Below, in pieces: positions 25,927-33,469 of a DNA stretch of 57,126 nt (its first letter is position 1; each line of letters begins with the position of its first letter). The notes under the pieces are model-generated. The model had not been told where the DNA came from, did no database searches, and saw only the letters and a program-made list of their open reading frames with translations. Origin of the DNA: JBOGXF01 sp050694275 (GTDB lineage Bacteria; Actinomycetota; CADDZG01; WHSQ01); contig JBOGXF010000106.1 in assembly GCA_050694275.1 (NCBI GenBank), forward strand, positions 1 through 57,126, read 5' to 3'. A program made the translations under genes and the position numbers.

Positions 25927-26687
25927 CAGGGCATCATCCGGTCTCCCAAGAGACGGCGAGCATGGACCCGGTAGGCCTCGGCCCCGGGATGCATCGGCGC
26001 GTAGGCCAATATCGACCGGCCGGCCTGGCTCGCCTCCGCGAACCGAATCGATTTGCGCACCGGCGGCTCCATGACATCGACGCCGTACCGCTGCCCGACG
26101 TCGGCGAGGACCTCCCGAGCGTGGCGGGAGCGACCGTCGTACATGGTCGGAATCAATCCCCCGATCTCGAGGTGAGGATTCGTGAACCGGCGGATGTCGT
26201 TGAGCGTCTCGAGGAGCTGCCCCACACCCCGATGCGAGAGCGCCTCGCACTGAAGGGGAACGAACACCTCCTGGGCGGCGGTGAGCCCGTTGATCGTGAG
26301 GATGCCGAGCGAGGGAGGACAGTCGATGAGCACGAAGTCGTAGCGTCCGGTGACGTCACGAAGCGCTCGCTCGAGAGCGTACTCGCGGCCGGTCTTGGCA
26401 AGCAGCACTGCTTCTGCCCCTGCGAGATCGATATTGGAGGGCACGAGATCGCACTCGCGCGTGATAACGACCTTCTCGATCGGTATTCGCCGCACGAGCA
26501 CGTCGTTGATCGTCTCTTCCACCAGATCGGGATCGACGCCCATCGAGTAGGACAGTGCTCCCTGAGGATCGAGATCTACTGCGAGAACGCGCAGGCCCAT
26601 CTCGGTCAGCGCGGCTCCGATGGCCAGAGTTGAAGTGGTCTTGGCGACACCGCCCTTCTGATTGGCGAATGCGACGACGCGCGCCAT
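25926..26687 (-). CDS. ParA/Soj-family ATPase
   Basis: 253-residue ATPase of the chromosome-partitioning/positioning family. Deviant Walker A QKGGVAKTTS near residue 10, VLAVDLDPQG (Walker A'), and DFVLIDCPPSLG (Walker B) are all intact. No ParB gene or parS-like site is visible, so it is more likely an orphan positioning ATPase than the main chromosome segregation one. Translation is coupled on both sides by TGATG overlaps: with the DUF5319-like gene upstream and the zinc-ribbon gene downstream. Confidence 0.9.
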   Translation of the reverse strand: MARVVAFANQKGGVAKTTSTLAIGAALTEMGLRVLAVDLDPQGALSYSMGVDPDLVEETINDVLVRRIPIEKVVITRECDLVPSNIDLAGAEAVLLAKTGREYALERALRDVTGRYDFVLIDCPPSLGILTINGLTAAQEVFVPLQCEALSHRGVGQLLETLNDIRRFTNPHLEIGGLIPTMYDGRSRHAREVLADVGQRYGVDVMEPPVRKSIRFAEASQAGRSILAYAPMHPGAEAYRVHARRLLGDRMMP

Positions 26688-27142
26688 CAGCCCTTTTCCT
26701 TGCGATCCCCCGACGGTTTGAGCCCGACCGCGCCGAGAAACTGCTTGATCTCGTTGACCTGCCACCCTCGTTCCCGCAGTTCGCCGATGAGGCGTCTGGC
26801 GACCTCGGACAGCTCCTCATCCTCGTAGGACTCGTAGCCGTCGAGAAAGCCGCGCGCGTAATCCCACGAGACATACTCCTCGGGATTCGGGTCGAAAGCG
26901 GGCTCGTGTACCGGGGACTCTCCCTCGTCGAGAAGCTCCCGAAGGTTGCCGTGCAAGAGGTCCCATCCGAGGTAGTGGTCCTCTCCGCAATCCGGGCAGT
27001 AAAAGACGGTCCCCCGGATGCCTTTCGGCTCCAGGAGCTGCTTGAGAACCTGGACGTCGACCAGATCTTGTTGGAGCGCGTGACGCTCGTCGTCTCCGAG
27101 CGGGGCGTCCTCGTCAAATGGATCTTGTGGGGCATCGGCCAT
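26687..27142 (-). CDS. DUF5319-like acidic zinc protein
   Basis: 151 residues, strongly acidic, with CPDCGEDHYLGWDLLHGNLREL as the recognisable core and FDPNPEEYVSWDYARGFLDGY after it. This fits the actinobacterial DUF5319 family of unknown function. A single CxxC pair is seen. TACGAT lies 6 nt before the ATG, with no Shine-Dalgarno, so this looks like the leaderless first gene of the three-gene ParA operon. Confidence 0.8.
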   Translation of the reverse strand: MADAPQDPFDEDAPLGDDERHALQQDLVDVQVLKQLLEPKGIRGTVFYCPDCGEDHYLGWDLLHGNLRELLDEGESPVHEPAFDPNPEEYVSWDYARGFLDGYESYEDEELSEVARRLIGELRERGWQVNEIKQFLGAVGLKPSGDRKEKG

Positions 27143-27148
27143 GGGGTC

Positions 27149-27154
27149 ATCGTA
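27149..27154 (-). promoter_or_regulatory. -10 box for the DUF5319-ParA operon
   Basis: TACGAT on the minus strand, 6 nt from the ATG at 27142. An ATGACC hexamer lies 17 nt further upstream and could act as a weak -35. The remaining gap to the divergent gene at 27299 holds no other clear signal. Confidence 0.5.
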
Positions 27155-27298
27155 AAGGCCTCGGCGGGCATGGTCATCGGCCTTTCACGACCCTGCGTAA
27201 CCAGCCCCAATGGACTAAGCGAAATAGCCCGTTCGATTCATTCAACAAAGGCCGGCTCTCTGCCATCGTTATCGAGCAACCACGACAAGAGGAGCTGA

Positions 27299-28459
27299 AT
27301 GAGCGCCGCCCACACTCGTGCCCAAGGAACGGCTCGACCCAAGGTCCTGGTCGTAGACGACGATCCCGACCTACAGCTCCTGGCTCGTATGCAGCTCGCC
27401 GACGGCTTCGACGTCATCCAGGCGTCCGACGGCGACGAGGGCATCGAGATGGCCGTGGAGCATTCGCCGGACGTGATCCTGCTCGACATCATGATGCCGG
27501 GACGCAGCGGCAGGGAGGTTCTCGCCGCGCTCTCCGAGGAGCCCGCAACCAAGGACATCCCCATCATCTTCATCTCCGCGCTCACCGCGATCGAAGACCG
27601 GGTGCAAGGCCTCGAGAGTGGAGCGATCGACTACATCAGCAAACCAGCCGACCCGCGCGAGCTCAAAGCACGGGTCGGGATTGCCGCCCGTCTGTCCACT
27701 CGCCGTAACGGCACAAAGGACCTCGTCACCGACCTTCCCGCACGAGACGCATTCGAGGCGCGCGTTGCCGAGGAGATGGCTCGCTCGCGACGGAGCCGCG
27801 CTCCTTTCTCGATTCTCTTGATCGACATCGATCACATGGACGCGCTCAACGATCGTTTCGGCCGAACAATGGTCGACGCGCTTTTGCGTGAGATAGCAAA
27901 AAAGCTGCGCAAGACACTGAGGGCATCGGATCTCTTGTTTCGGTACGGCGGGGACGAATTCGCCGTGCTCTTGCCCGACGCGGATATCGGCACCGCATAT
28001 CTGGCATCGGAACGCCTCAGGGATGCGATTCATTCGATCCGCCAGGCGAGGGCGCAGATCTCGGTATCGGTCGGTGTCGCGGAGCTCGGCGGCGCGAGGG
28101 CGGTCGAAGAGCTCGTGGCCAAGGCCGAGATCGCGTTGTTCCGGGCAAAGGAATCCGGAGGCAATCGATCGTGGCGAGCCGACGACCCCCGCCGTCACGG
28201 TCTCAATCCTGTGTCGCTGTCCGAAGATCTCACGGATCGCGAATGGGGTGTGGTGGCGCACCTTGCCAAGCGGCTCACCGAGCCCGAGATCGCAAAGCGC
28301 CTTGGTATCAGCGCGGGAACCGTGCGAAGCCACAAAGCGCGGATTCGCCGGAAGCTCCAGGTCCCACCCGAGATAAGGCTGTCCGAGTTCGTCAAGCAGA
28401 ACTTCGCCGATCTCATTGACCGTCTCAGCGAGATCGATTCCGGGCAGTCCCCCCGATGA
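27299..28459 (+). CDS. REC-GGDEF-LuxR hybrid response regulator
   Basis: 386 residues with three domains. Receiver domain 14-130 with VLVVDDDPD, the phospho-acceptor in LLDIMMPG, and K in YISKPAD. GGDEF domain about 150-285 with an intact RYGGDEFAVLLP signature, so cyclic-di-GMP synthesis is possible. A LuxR-type helix-turn-helix at about 300-370 (LTDREWGVVAHLAKRL, RLGISAGTVRSHKARIRRKL). A diguanylate cyclase joined to a DNA-binding domain is uncommon. AGGAG lies just before the ATG. It overlaps the next gene by 4 bp (ATGA). Confidence 0.9.
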   Translation: MSAAHTRAQGTARPKVLVVDDDPDLQLLARMQLADGFDVIQASDGDEGIEMAVEHSPDVILLDIMMPGRSGREVLAALSEEPATKDIPIIFISALTAIEDRVQGLESGAIDYISKPADPRELKARVGIAARLSTRRNGTKDLVTDLPARDAFEARVAEEMARSRRSRAPFSILLIDIDHMDALNDRFGRTMVDALLREIAKKLRKTLRASDLLFRYGGDEFAVLLPDADIGTAYLASERLRDAIHSIRQARAQISVSVGVAELGGARAVEELVAKAEIALFRAKESGGNRSWRADDPRRHGLNPVSLSEDLTDREWGVVAHLAKRLTEPEIAKRLGISAGTVRSHKARIRRKLQVPPEIRLSEFVKQNFADLIDRLSEIDSGQSPR

Positions 28460-28914
28460 AGCCGAAGAGACTGCGCGTCCTCGTCGTCGACGACGAGGAC
28501 GACATCAGGTTGATAGTGGGACTCAACCTCGGGCTGTTGGGGATGGAGTTCGGCGAGGCGGTCGACGGGGCCGAGGCGCTCGAGATGCTTCGGGCCGGGG
28601 ACTGGGACGGCTGCGTTCTCGACCTCGCGATGCCGAAAGTCGATGGCTACACCGTATTGAAAGAGCTCGCGAAGGACGACGTGCTTGGGGATCTCGCCGT
28701 CGTCGTCCTATCGGCAAGGGGCTCCCCCACAACCGCGATCCAGGCCATGAAGCTCGGAGCTCACGCTCACCTCACCAAGCCGTTCTCGCCTGCGGCGGTT
28801 GCTCGGACGCTGCTCGAGTTGCTGAGCATGCCCGCAGAGGAGCGCCAGCAGCGCCGGAAGGATCTCATCGAGCGGGCGAGTCAGCTCGAACGCCTCGGAA
28901 TGCCGACGGTCTGA
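28456..28914 (+). CDS. Single-domain response regulator
   Basis: 152 residues, receiver domain plus a short charged helix. VLVVDDEDDIR, phospho-acceptor in VLDLAMPKVDGY, S/T in VVLSARG and K in LTKPFS are all present, so it should be phosphorylated by a histidine kinase, none of which is in the window. Translation is coupled on both sides (ATGA upstream, TGATG downstream), making it the middle gene of a three-gene signalling operon. Confidence 0.9.
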   Translation: MKPKRLRVLVVDDEDDIRLIVGLNLGLLGMEFGEAVDGAEALEMLRAGDWDGCVLDLAMPKVDGYTVLKELAKDDVLGDLAVVVLSARGSPTTAIQAMKLGAHAHLTKPFSPAAVARTLLELLSMPAEERQQRRKDLIERASQLERLGMPTV

Positions 28915-29948
28915 TGTCGCAGCAGAGACTTCGCGTCCTGGTCGTGGGCGGCGACGCTTCGACCTGGGTGGGCCTGACGTCATCGCTCGGCGAGCTCAAC
29001 CCGCAGCTCTTCGTGCCTAAGGAAGGTGCCGACGTCGCATTCATGGTCGAGCACCAGGAAATCGAGATCGTCGTTCTGGTGTGCAATCCCGACGACGCCG
29101 ACGGCACGAAGGCGTCGATCGAGATGCTGAAGAGCAGCGGACTGGAGCCGCGCACGATCATGCTCGCAGCTCCCGAAGACCGGGTCGCGGTATCGGGCGC
29201 GCTCGAGGCAGGGGTTGCCGGTTACGTGCTGCGCGGGTCGGCCCCCGAACAGCTCGGGCTGGCAATAACTCAGGTGAGCCGTGGCGGGGTCTTCTTCGAC
29301 GCGCCCGCCGCGGCGCTATTGCGGGCCGTCGCTCCGGCCATATCGGGGCTTCCCGGCATGGCGGTGGCTCGCGCCCTGGCCTCGGCTCTGGAGCTGAAGG
29401 ACACGTACACCGGAGGTCACGCCGAGCGGGTAACCGCCCTCGCCCTGCGGCTCGCCCGTGACGCCGCGCTCGACGACGCGCCGGTGGGCGACGATCTCGA
29501 GATCGCGTTCTTGCTTCACGACGTGGGAAAGATCGGAATCCCGGAGTCGATTCTCGGCAAGCCCGGGGGCCTGACCGACACCGAACGGCGCGTGCTCGAG
29601 ACCCACCCCATTCTCGGAGAGCGAATCGTCGCCCCCCTCGGGCTCGCGCGCTGCGTCCGGCAGGTCATTCGTCATCACCACGAGCGATGGGACGGTCGCG
29701 GCTACCCCGACCGGCTGTCCGGCTACGAGATCCCGTCCTGCGCTCGCATCTTTGCCATCGCCGACGTGATCGACGCGATGACCTCGGTGCGTCCGTACCG
29801 CAGACCGGTCTCGTTCGAGCAGGCGATGCTGGAGATCGAGGCGGGAGCGGGAAAGCATTTCGACCCCGACCTCTGCGCGCTCGCCCGGGAGGCGTTCGTC
29901 GACGTCCCGATCGACCTGCTCGACTCATCGGTCGGCCTCGACCTCTAG
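28914..29948 (+). CDS. HD-GYP phosphodiesterase with degenerate receiver domain
   Basis: 344 residues. The C-terminal two-thirds is an HD-GYP domain, which breaks down cyclic-di-GMP: HAERVTALALRLA, HDVGKIGIPE, THPILGERI, HHHERWDGRGYPDRLSG with an intact GYP. The first 120 residues fold like a receiver, but the acidic pocket reads VVGGDAS and the phospho-acceptor strand VVLVCNPDD, so it is probably not phosphorylated. The start (TGATG) is coupled to the receiver gene before it. With the GGDEF gene in the same operon, synthesis and hydrolysis of cyclic-di-GMP are made together. Confidence 0.92.
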   Translation: MSQQRLRVLVVGGDASTWVGLTSSLGELNPQLFVPKEGADVAFMVEHQEIEIVVLVCNPDDADGTKASIEMLKSSGLEPRTIMLAAPEDRVAVSGALEAGVAGYVLRGSAPEQLGLAITQVSRGGVFFDAPAAALLRAVAPAISGLPGMAVARALASALELKDTYTGGHAERVTALALRLARDAALDDAPVGDDLEIAFLLHDVGKIGIPESILGKPGGLTDTERRVLETHPILGERIVAPLGLARCVRQVIRHHHERWDGRGYPDRLSGYEIPSCARIFAIADVIDAMTSVRPYRRPVSFEQAMLEIEAGAGKHFDPDLCALAREAFVDVPIDLLDSSVGLDL

Positions 29949-29961
29949 CTCCCCGAGATGG

Positions 29962-30732
29962 TCAGAACCCCGCGAGATAAGTGTCGAGGATCGCGCGCCC
30001 CGCGAAGACCGCGGCCACTGCCCCGGCGGCCAGAAACGGGCCGAACGGCACCTGCATCTTGCGTCCCCCACCAGTGGCGAGCATGACGATCCCGCCGATG
30101 ACCCCGCCGAGCAGGAACGCCAGGAACATCCCCACGACGGTGATCCCGATCCCGCCGAGGTAGCCGAGGAAAGTCCCCAGGACGAAGGCGAGCTTGACGT
30201 CACCCCCACCCATCCCTGCGGGATAAACGAACGCCAGCAGGAAGAAGAACCCTCCGAAGATCACCGCCCCCAAGGCGGCGTCGAGCAGGCGGCCCGGCTC
30301 ACGGTCGATCAGGGCCACGAGCGCGAGCCCGATCCATCCTGCGACGAACGCCGGGTAGACGATTCGGTTGGGCAACAGCTTGAGCTCGAGGTCGATCGTG
30401 GTGAGCACGATGAGCACCCAGAAGAAGCCCGCGAACACGGCGGTCTCGAGCGAGTAGCCGAACTTCGCCGCGGCTCCCGCGAAGAGGATGCCGGTCGCCA
30501 GCTCTATCAGCGGATAGCGCGGCGAGATGCGGACTCCGCACCGACGACAGCGACCGCGTAGCGCGATGTAGCTCACCAGGGGAACGTTCTCCAGGGCAGT
30601 GAGGGTGCGTCCGCAGTTGGGGCACCTGCTCCGGCTGCGCCCTCCGATCTCGATCTTGCGCGGGACTCGGTAGGCAACCGCGGTGGCGAAGCTGCCGAAG
30701 ATCAGACCCAGGAGCCCGACAAAGATGATCAG
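29962..30732 (-). CDS. Prepilin peptidase (A24 family), start codon unclear
   Basis: Membrane aspartic peptidase that trims (and may methylate) pilins; probable partner of the Tad pilus genes at the left end. The frame contains GSFATAVAYRVPRK, then CPNC and CRRC pairs, TTIDLELKLLPNRIVYP and AGMGGGDVKLAF, holding both catalytic aspartates. All these need codons upstream of the first GTG (30576). In that stretch, back to the TAG that ends the receiver gene at 30757, there is no ATG, GTG or TTG. The end at 30732 assumes a CTG start just before the first helix; readthrough of the TAG is the alternative. About 256 residues, normal family length. Confidence 0.8.
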   Translation of the reverse strand: MIIFVGLLGLIFGSFATAVAYRVPRKIEIGGRSRSRCPNCGRTLTALENVPLVSYIALRGRCRRCGVRISPRYPLIELATGILFAGAAAKFGYSLETAVFAGFFWVLIVLTTIDLELKLLPNRIVYPAFVAGWIGLALVALIDREPGRLLDAALGAVIFGGFFFLLAFVYPAGMGGGDVKLAFVLGTFLGYLGGIGITVVGMFLAFLLGGVIGGIVMLATGGGRKMQVPFGPFLAAGAVAAVFAGRAILDTYLAGF

Positions 30733-30756
30733 GAGAAGATCTTCGGGAGCCGCGGC

Positions 30757-31128
30757 CTACTCCGGTTCGCCGATGTAATGCTTTATCCGGCCGAGCAAAG
30801 TTTCGGCCTCGAACGGTTTCATGATCACGTTCTCGGCGCCGATCGCGTCGTCGAACTCTTCGTGGGCGCCGGGCTTGCCGGTGACAACGACTATGGGGAT
30901 CCCCGCGGTTGCCGGGTGCTTCTGCATCTCGTCGAACATACGCCCACCCGACACGTCGGGCATCATGAGGTCCAGCAGGATGAGATCGGGTCGCTTGAAC
31001 TCGGCCTTGGCCAATCCCTCGAGACCGTCCTTCGCTTCCAGAACTTCGTAGCCCTGCTGCTCCAGGATGAACTTTTCGAGCTCCCGAACCGCATCTTCGT
31101 CTTCGACGATCAGAACGAGCTTTGCCAT
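30757..31128 (-). CDS. Single-domain response regulator next to prepilin peptidase
   Basis: 123 residues, a complete receiver domain: LIVEDEDAVR, phospho-acceptor in LLDLMMPDVSG, T in VVVTGKPG, K in IMKPFE. TACCTT lies 6 nt before the ATG at 31128, so it is probably leaderless. It ends in TAG, after which the same reading frame continues open into the prepilin peptidase without a standard start codon. Confidence 0.88.
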   Translation of the reverse strand: MAKLVLIVEDEDAVRELEKFILEQQGYEVLEAKDGLEGLAKAEFKRPDLILLDLMMPDVSGGRMFDEMQKHPATAGIPIVVVTGKPGAHEEFDDAIGAENVIMKPFEAETLLGRIKHYIGEPE

Positions 31129-31178
31129 GGACAAAAGGTATCAACCAAAGGGGCCCACCGTCCGACTACCGCGCACCG

Positions 31179-32033
31179 CTATTCCCAAAGACCTCTGAGA
31201 GGAGCGGCGGGGGGGCGGCGGCCCATCACCGTCTCGGTCATCCGCACGCTTCGGATCGCGGCCTCTACGTCGTGGACTCGCACGACGGACACGCCCCCGA
31301 CGACCGCGAGAACGACCAGAGCGAGAGTCCCCTCGAGACGATCATCGGGTGGAAGATCGAGGGTCTCGCCCACTACGTCCTTGCGCGAGGGAGCCAGGAG
31401 AACCGGCCATCGCACCGCGGTCAGCTCGGCCAGACGACGCATCAGCTCGAGGGAGTGAAAGGTCGTCTTTCCAAAATCCAGGCCAGGGTCGACGATGATG
31501 CGGTCCTCCCTCACACCGGCCGACGTGGCGCGGGCGACAAGCCTCTCCCACGTATCGACGACATCGCGCACGACATCGACAAAGCGCGGGTGACGGGGAC
31601 GGCCGCGCAGCTGACCACCGTGGTGCATGGCGATGAGACCGGCCCCCGTGGCTGCGCAGACGTCCGCAAGCTCTTCGTCGGCGAGGCCGGTGACGTCGTT
31701 GACGATGCTCGCACCCGCCTCGAGCGCGGCGCGCGCGACCGACGTCCGCCCGGTCTCGACCGCAAGCGGAATCCCGATGCCCCGGAGCTCCTCGACCATG
31801 GGGAGCAGCCGGCGCGCCTCCTCGGACTCGTCCACAACCTCACCGGGTCCCGCCTTCACCGCGCCGAGATCGAGTAGGTCGGCGCCCTCCTCGACGAGCC
31901 GGCGGGCGTGGTCGAGAGACTCGTCGAGTCCCATCCGCCCGCCGTCGTAGAACGAGTCCGGAGTGCGGTTGACGATGCCCATCACGAGGCAGCGATCGAG
32001 CGTGAGCTCGCCGCGCGCGTGCCGGAGCCTCAT
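31179..32033 (-). CDS. Dihydropteroate synthase-like protein (FolP2 type)
   Basis: 284-residue TIM-barrel protein. It carries the DHPS opening GIVNRTPDSFYDGG and the closing RVHDV, but the second signature reads DLGAVKAGPGE instead of the usual DIGGES-type, and the strand usually ISVDT reads LAVETG. The KAGPG variant is the mark of actinobacterial FolP2, which is reported to lack normal dihydropteroate synthase activity, so the function is open. Its start overlaps the stop of the EamA transporter gene (ATGA). No other folate gene is near. Confidence 0.8.
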   Translation of the reverse strand: MRLRHARGELTLDRCLVMGIVNRTPDSFYDGGRMGLDESLDHARRLVEEGADLLDLGAVKAGPGEVVDESEEARRLLPMVEELRGIGIPLAVETGRTSVARAALEAGASIVNDVTGLADEELADVCAATGAGLIAMHHGGQLRGRPRHPRFVDVVRDVVDTWERLVARATSAGVREDRIIVDPGLDFGKTTFHSLELMRRLAELTAVRWPVLLAPSRKDVVGETLDLPPDDRLEGTLALVVLAVVGGVSVVRVHDVEAAIRSVRMTETVMGRRPPAAPLRGLWE

Positions 32034-32941
32034 TCCACGATCACGGCCGGGGGCGCTCGTCTAAGGCTCGACACGAGATAGATCCCGGCGAGGATCGCGG
32101 CCCCGCCGGGGACGGCGAGCAGCGATGGAACCTCATCGAAGAGCACCAGGGCGAGCGCGGAGGCGATGATGGGCTCTGCCATGATCGCGACCGAGACGGT
32201 CGTGGCGTCGATGTCCTTCAGAACCAGGTTGATGACCGTGTGGCCGAGGAGCTGGGGCCCGACGATGATCCCTACGATCGCCCACCATGTCGTCGCGCCG
32301 TAGCCCCACAGCTCCGCCCCACCCGCCGCCGAGGCGATGAGAAGCAGGAACGCCGACGCGGCGTAAGCGATCACGCCGTACTCGATGATTCCGAGACCTC
32401 GACGCGAGACTCCCCCGGCCATGAGGTATCCCGCCGCGGCAACTCCTCCCACCAGAGCGAGGATGTTGCCCAGCAGGGATGACTGTCCCTCCGTTCCTCC
32501 ACCGAGCCCCACGACCGCGGCGCCGCCGATGGCGAGGGCGATGCCGACCCACCCGATGATCGCGAGCCGCTCGGCGAACAGACACCTCGCCGCGAGCGCG
32601 GCGAACACCGGGGTGGTCGAGACGAGCAGAACGGACTCGGCCACCGTGGTCATCTCGACCGAAGTGATCCACGCCGCGAAGTGAAGCGCGAGAAAGGCGC
32701 CGGCGAGCAGCGAGGTGCGGACGTGCCATCGGGCCGCGGCACCGAAGCGGGCGAACGGCGCGAGGGCCACGGCCCCGGCGGCGCAGCGCCAGAAGGAGAT
32801 CGCGAGGGCGTCCGCGTCCGAGGCGTACCGGATGAGGATGGCGGAGACCGACGCGGCGATGACCCCCAGCGTCAGGAGCGACCACGCGGCCCAACCGGGG
32901 GCGTGGGCGTGAGCATTGCGGGTCTCGGTCGAGGCCTCCAC
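32030..32941 (-). CDS. EamA/DMT-family transporter
   Basis: 303-residue inner-membrane protein with about ten hydrophobic segments arranged as two EamA repeats, likely exporting a small metabolite or amino acid. ALHFAAWITSVEMTTVAES is typical of the first repeat. GTG start with TAGCCT 8 nt upstream. Only 21 bp separate it from the divergent Nudix gene. folP2-like follows by ATGA overlap. Substrate unknown. Confidence 0.85.
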   Translation of the reverse strand: MEASTETRNAHAHAPGWAAWSLLTLGVIAASVSAILIRYASDADALAISFWRCAAGAVALAPFARFGAAARWHVRTSLLAGAFLALHFAAWITSVEMTTVAESVLLVSTTPVFAALAARCLFAERLAIIGWVGIALAIGGAAVVGLGGGTEGQSSLLGNILALVGGVAAAGYLMAGGVSRRGLGIIEYGVIAYAASAFLLLIASAAGGAELWGYGATTWWAIVGIIVGPQLLGHTVINLVLKDIDATTVSVAIMAEPIIASALALVLFDEVPSLLAVPGGAAILAGIYLVSSLRRAPPAVIVE

Positions 32942-32948
32942 GGGCCAC

Positions 32949-32955
32949 TAGGCTA
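32949..32955. promoter_or_regulatory. Shared near-symmetric -10 element for two divergent genes
   Basis: TAGGCTA reads as TAGGCT towards the + strand Nudix gene and TAGCCT towards the - strand transporter. Each box ends 8 nt before the GTG it would serve. The full gap between the genes is 21 bp, so both promoters must overlap here. Confidence 0.5.
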
Positions 32956-32962
32956 TGCGGCC

Positions 32963-33367
32963 GTGGACTCAGGGCCGGTGGTGGGCGTCGGAGCGATAGT
33001 GACCGACGGCGAGCGTCTGCTCATGGTCCGGCGCGCCAAGGACCCCGGCCGTGGGCTGTGGTCGCTGCCCGGGGGCCGGGTCGAGCGCGGCGAGTACCTG
33101 GGCGACGCGCTCTCGCGTGAGGTCAAGGAAGAGACGGGGCTCGACATCGAGGTCGAGGGCTTCGCCGGAATCCTTGAGGTCGTCGGGGATGAGTCGCACT
33201 ACGTCATCCTCGATTTCCTCGCCCGCCGCGTGAGCGAGACGGATCCCGAGCCGGGCGACGACGTCGACCGGGCGGAGTGGGTCCCGTTCGAGCGCGTTCC
33301 CGAGCTCGACTGCACGCCCCGCTTCGTCGAGACCCTGCGCGGCTGGGGCGTCCTGCCCCCCGACTAG
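32963..33367 (+). CDS. Nudix hydrolase
   Basis: 134-residue Nudix enzyme with a full Nudix box, GGRVERGEYLGDALSREVKEETGL. VVGVGAIVTDGERLLMVRRA at the start is close to MutT/ADP-ribose pyrophosphatase-like members; substrate cannot be fixed. The GTG at 32963 is chosen because the fold starts right there and a -10-like box lies 8 nt upstream; the frame is open further upstream only within the opposite-strand transporter gene. Confidence 0.87.
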   Translation: MDSGPVVGVGAIVTDGERLLMVRRAKDPGRGLWSLPGGRVERGEYLGDALSREVKEETGLDIEVEGFAGILEVVGDESHYVILDFLARRVSETDPEPGDDVDRAEWVPFERVPELDCTPRFVETLRGWGVLPPD

Positions 33368-33403
33368 GCCATGACCGCCGCCGTGCGTGCATACATGTCT
33401 TTC

Positions 33404-33439
33404 GTCAGATGTCTGACAGTTGTCAGACACGGGTCTGAC
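33404..33439. repeat. Clustered GTCTGAC half-sites with a perfect palindrome
   Basis: Within 36 bp: GTCAGA, then TGTCTGACA-GT-TGTCAGACA (33410-33429, 9-bp perfect arms), then GTCTGAC. It lies between the convergent Nudix and kinase genes. It could form a small hairpin at the 3' ends or be a protein-binding site; no U-tract supports a simple terminator. Confidence 0.7.
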
Positions 33440-33469
33440 GTTTCGGCGGAGCCGCCATCGCAGTTTCGT

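Noticed and set aside
27220..27250. GTTCGATTC resembling a tRNA T-loop
   Set aside because: No acceptor, D or anticodon stems can be drawn around it.
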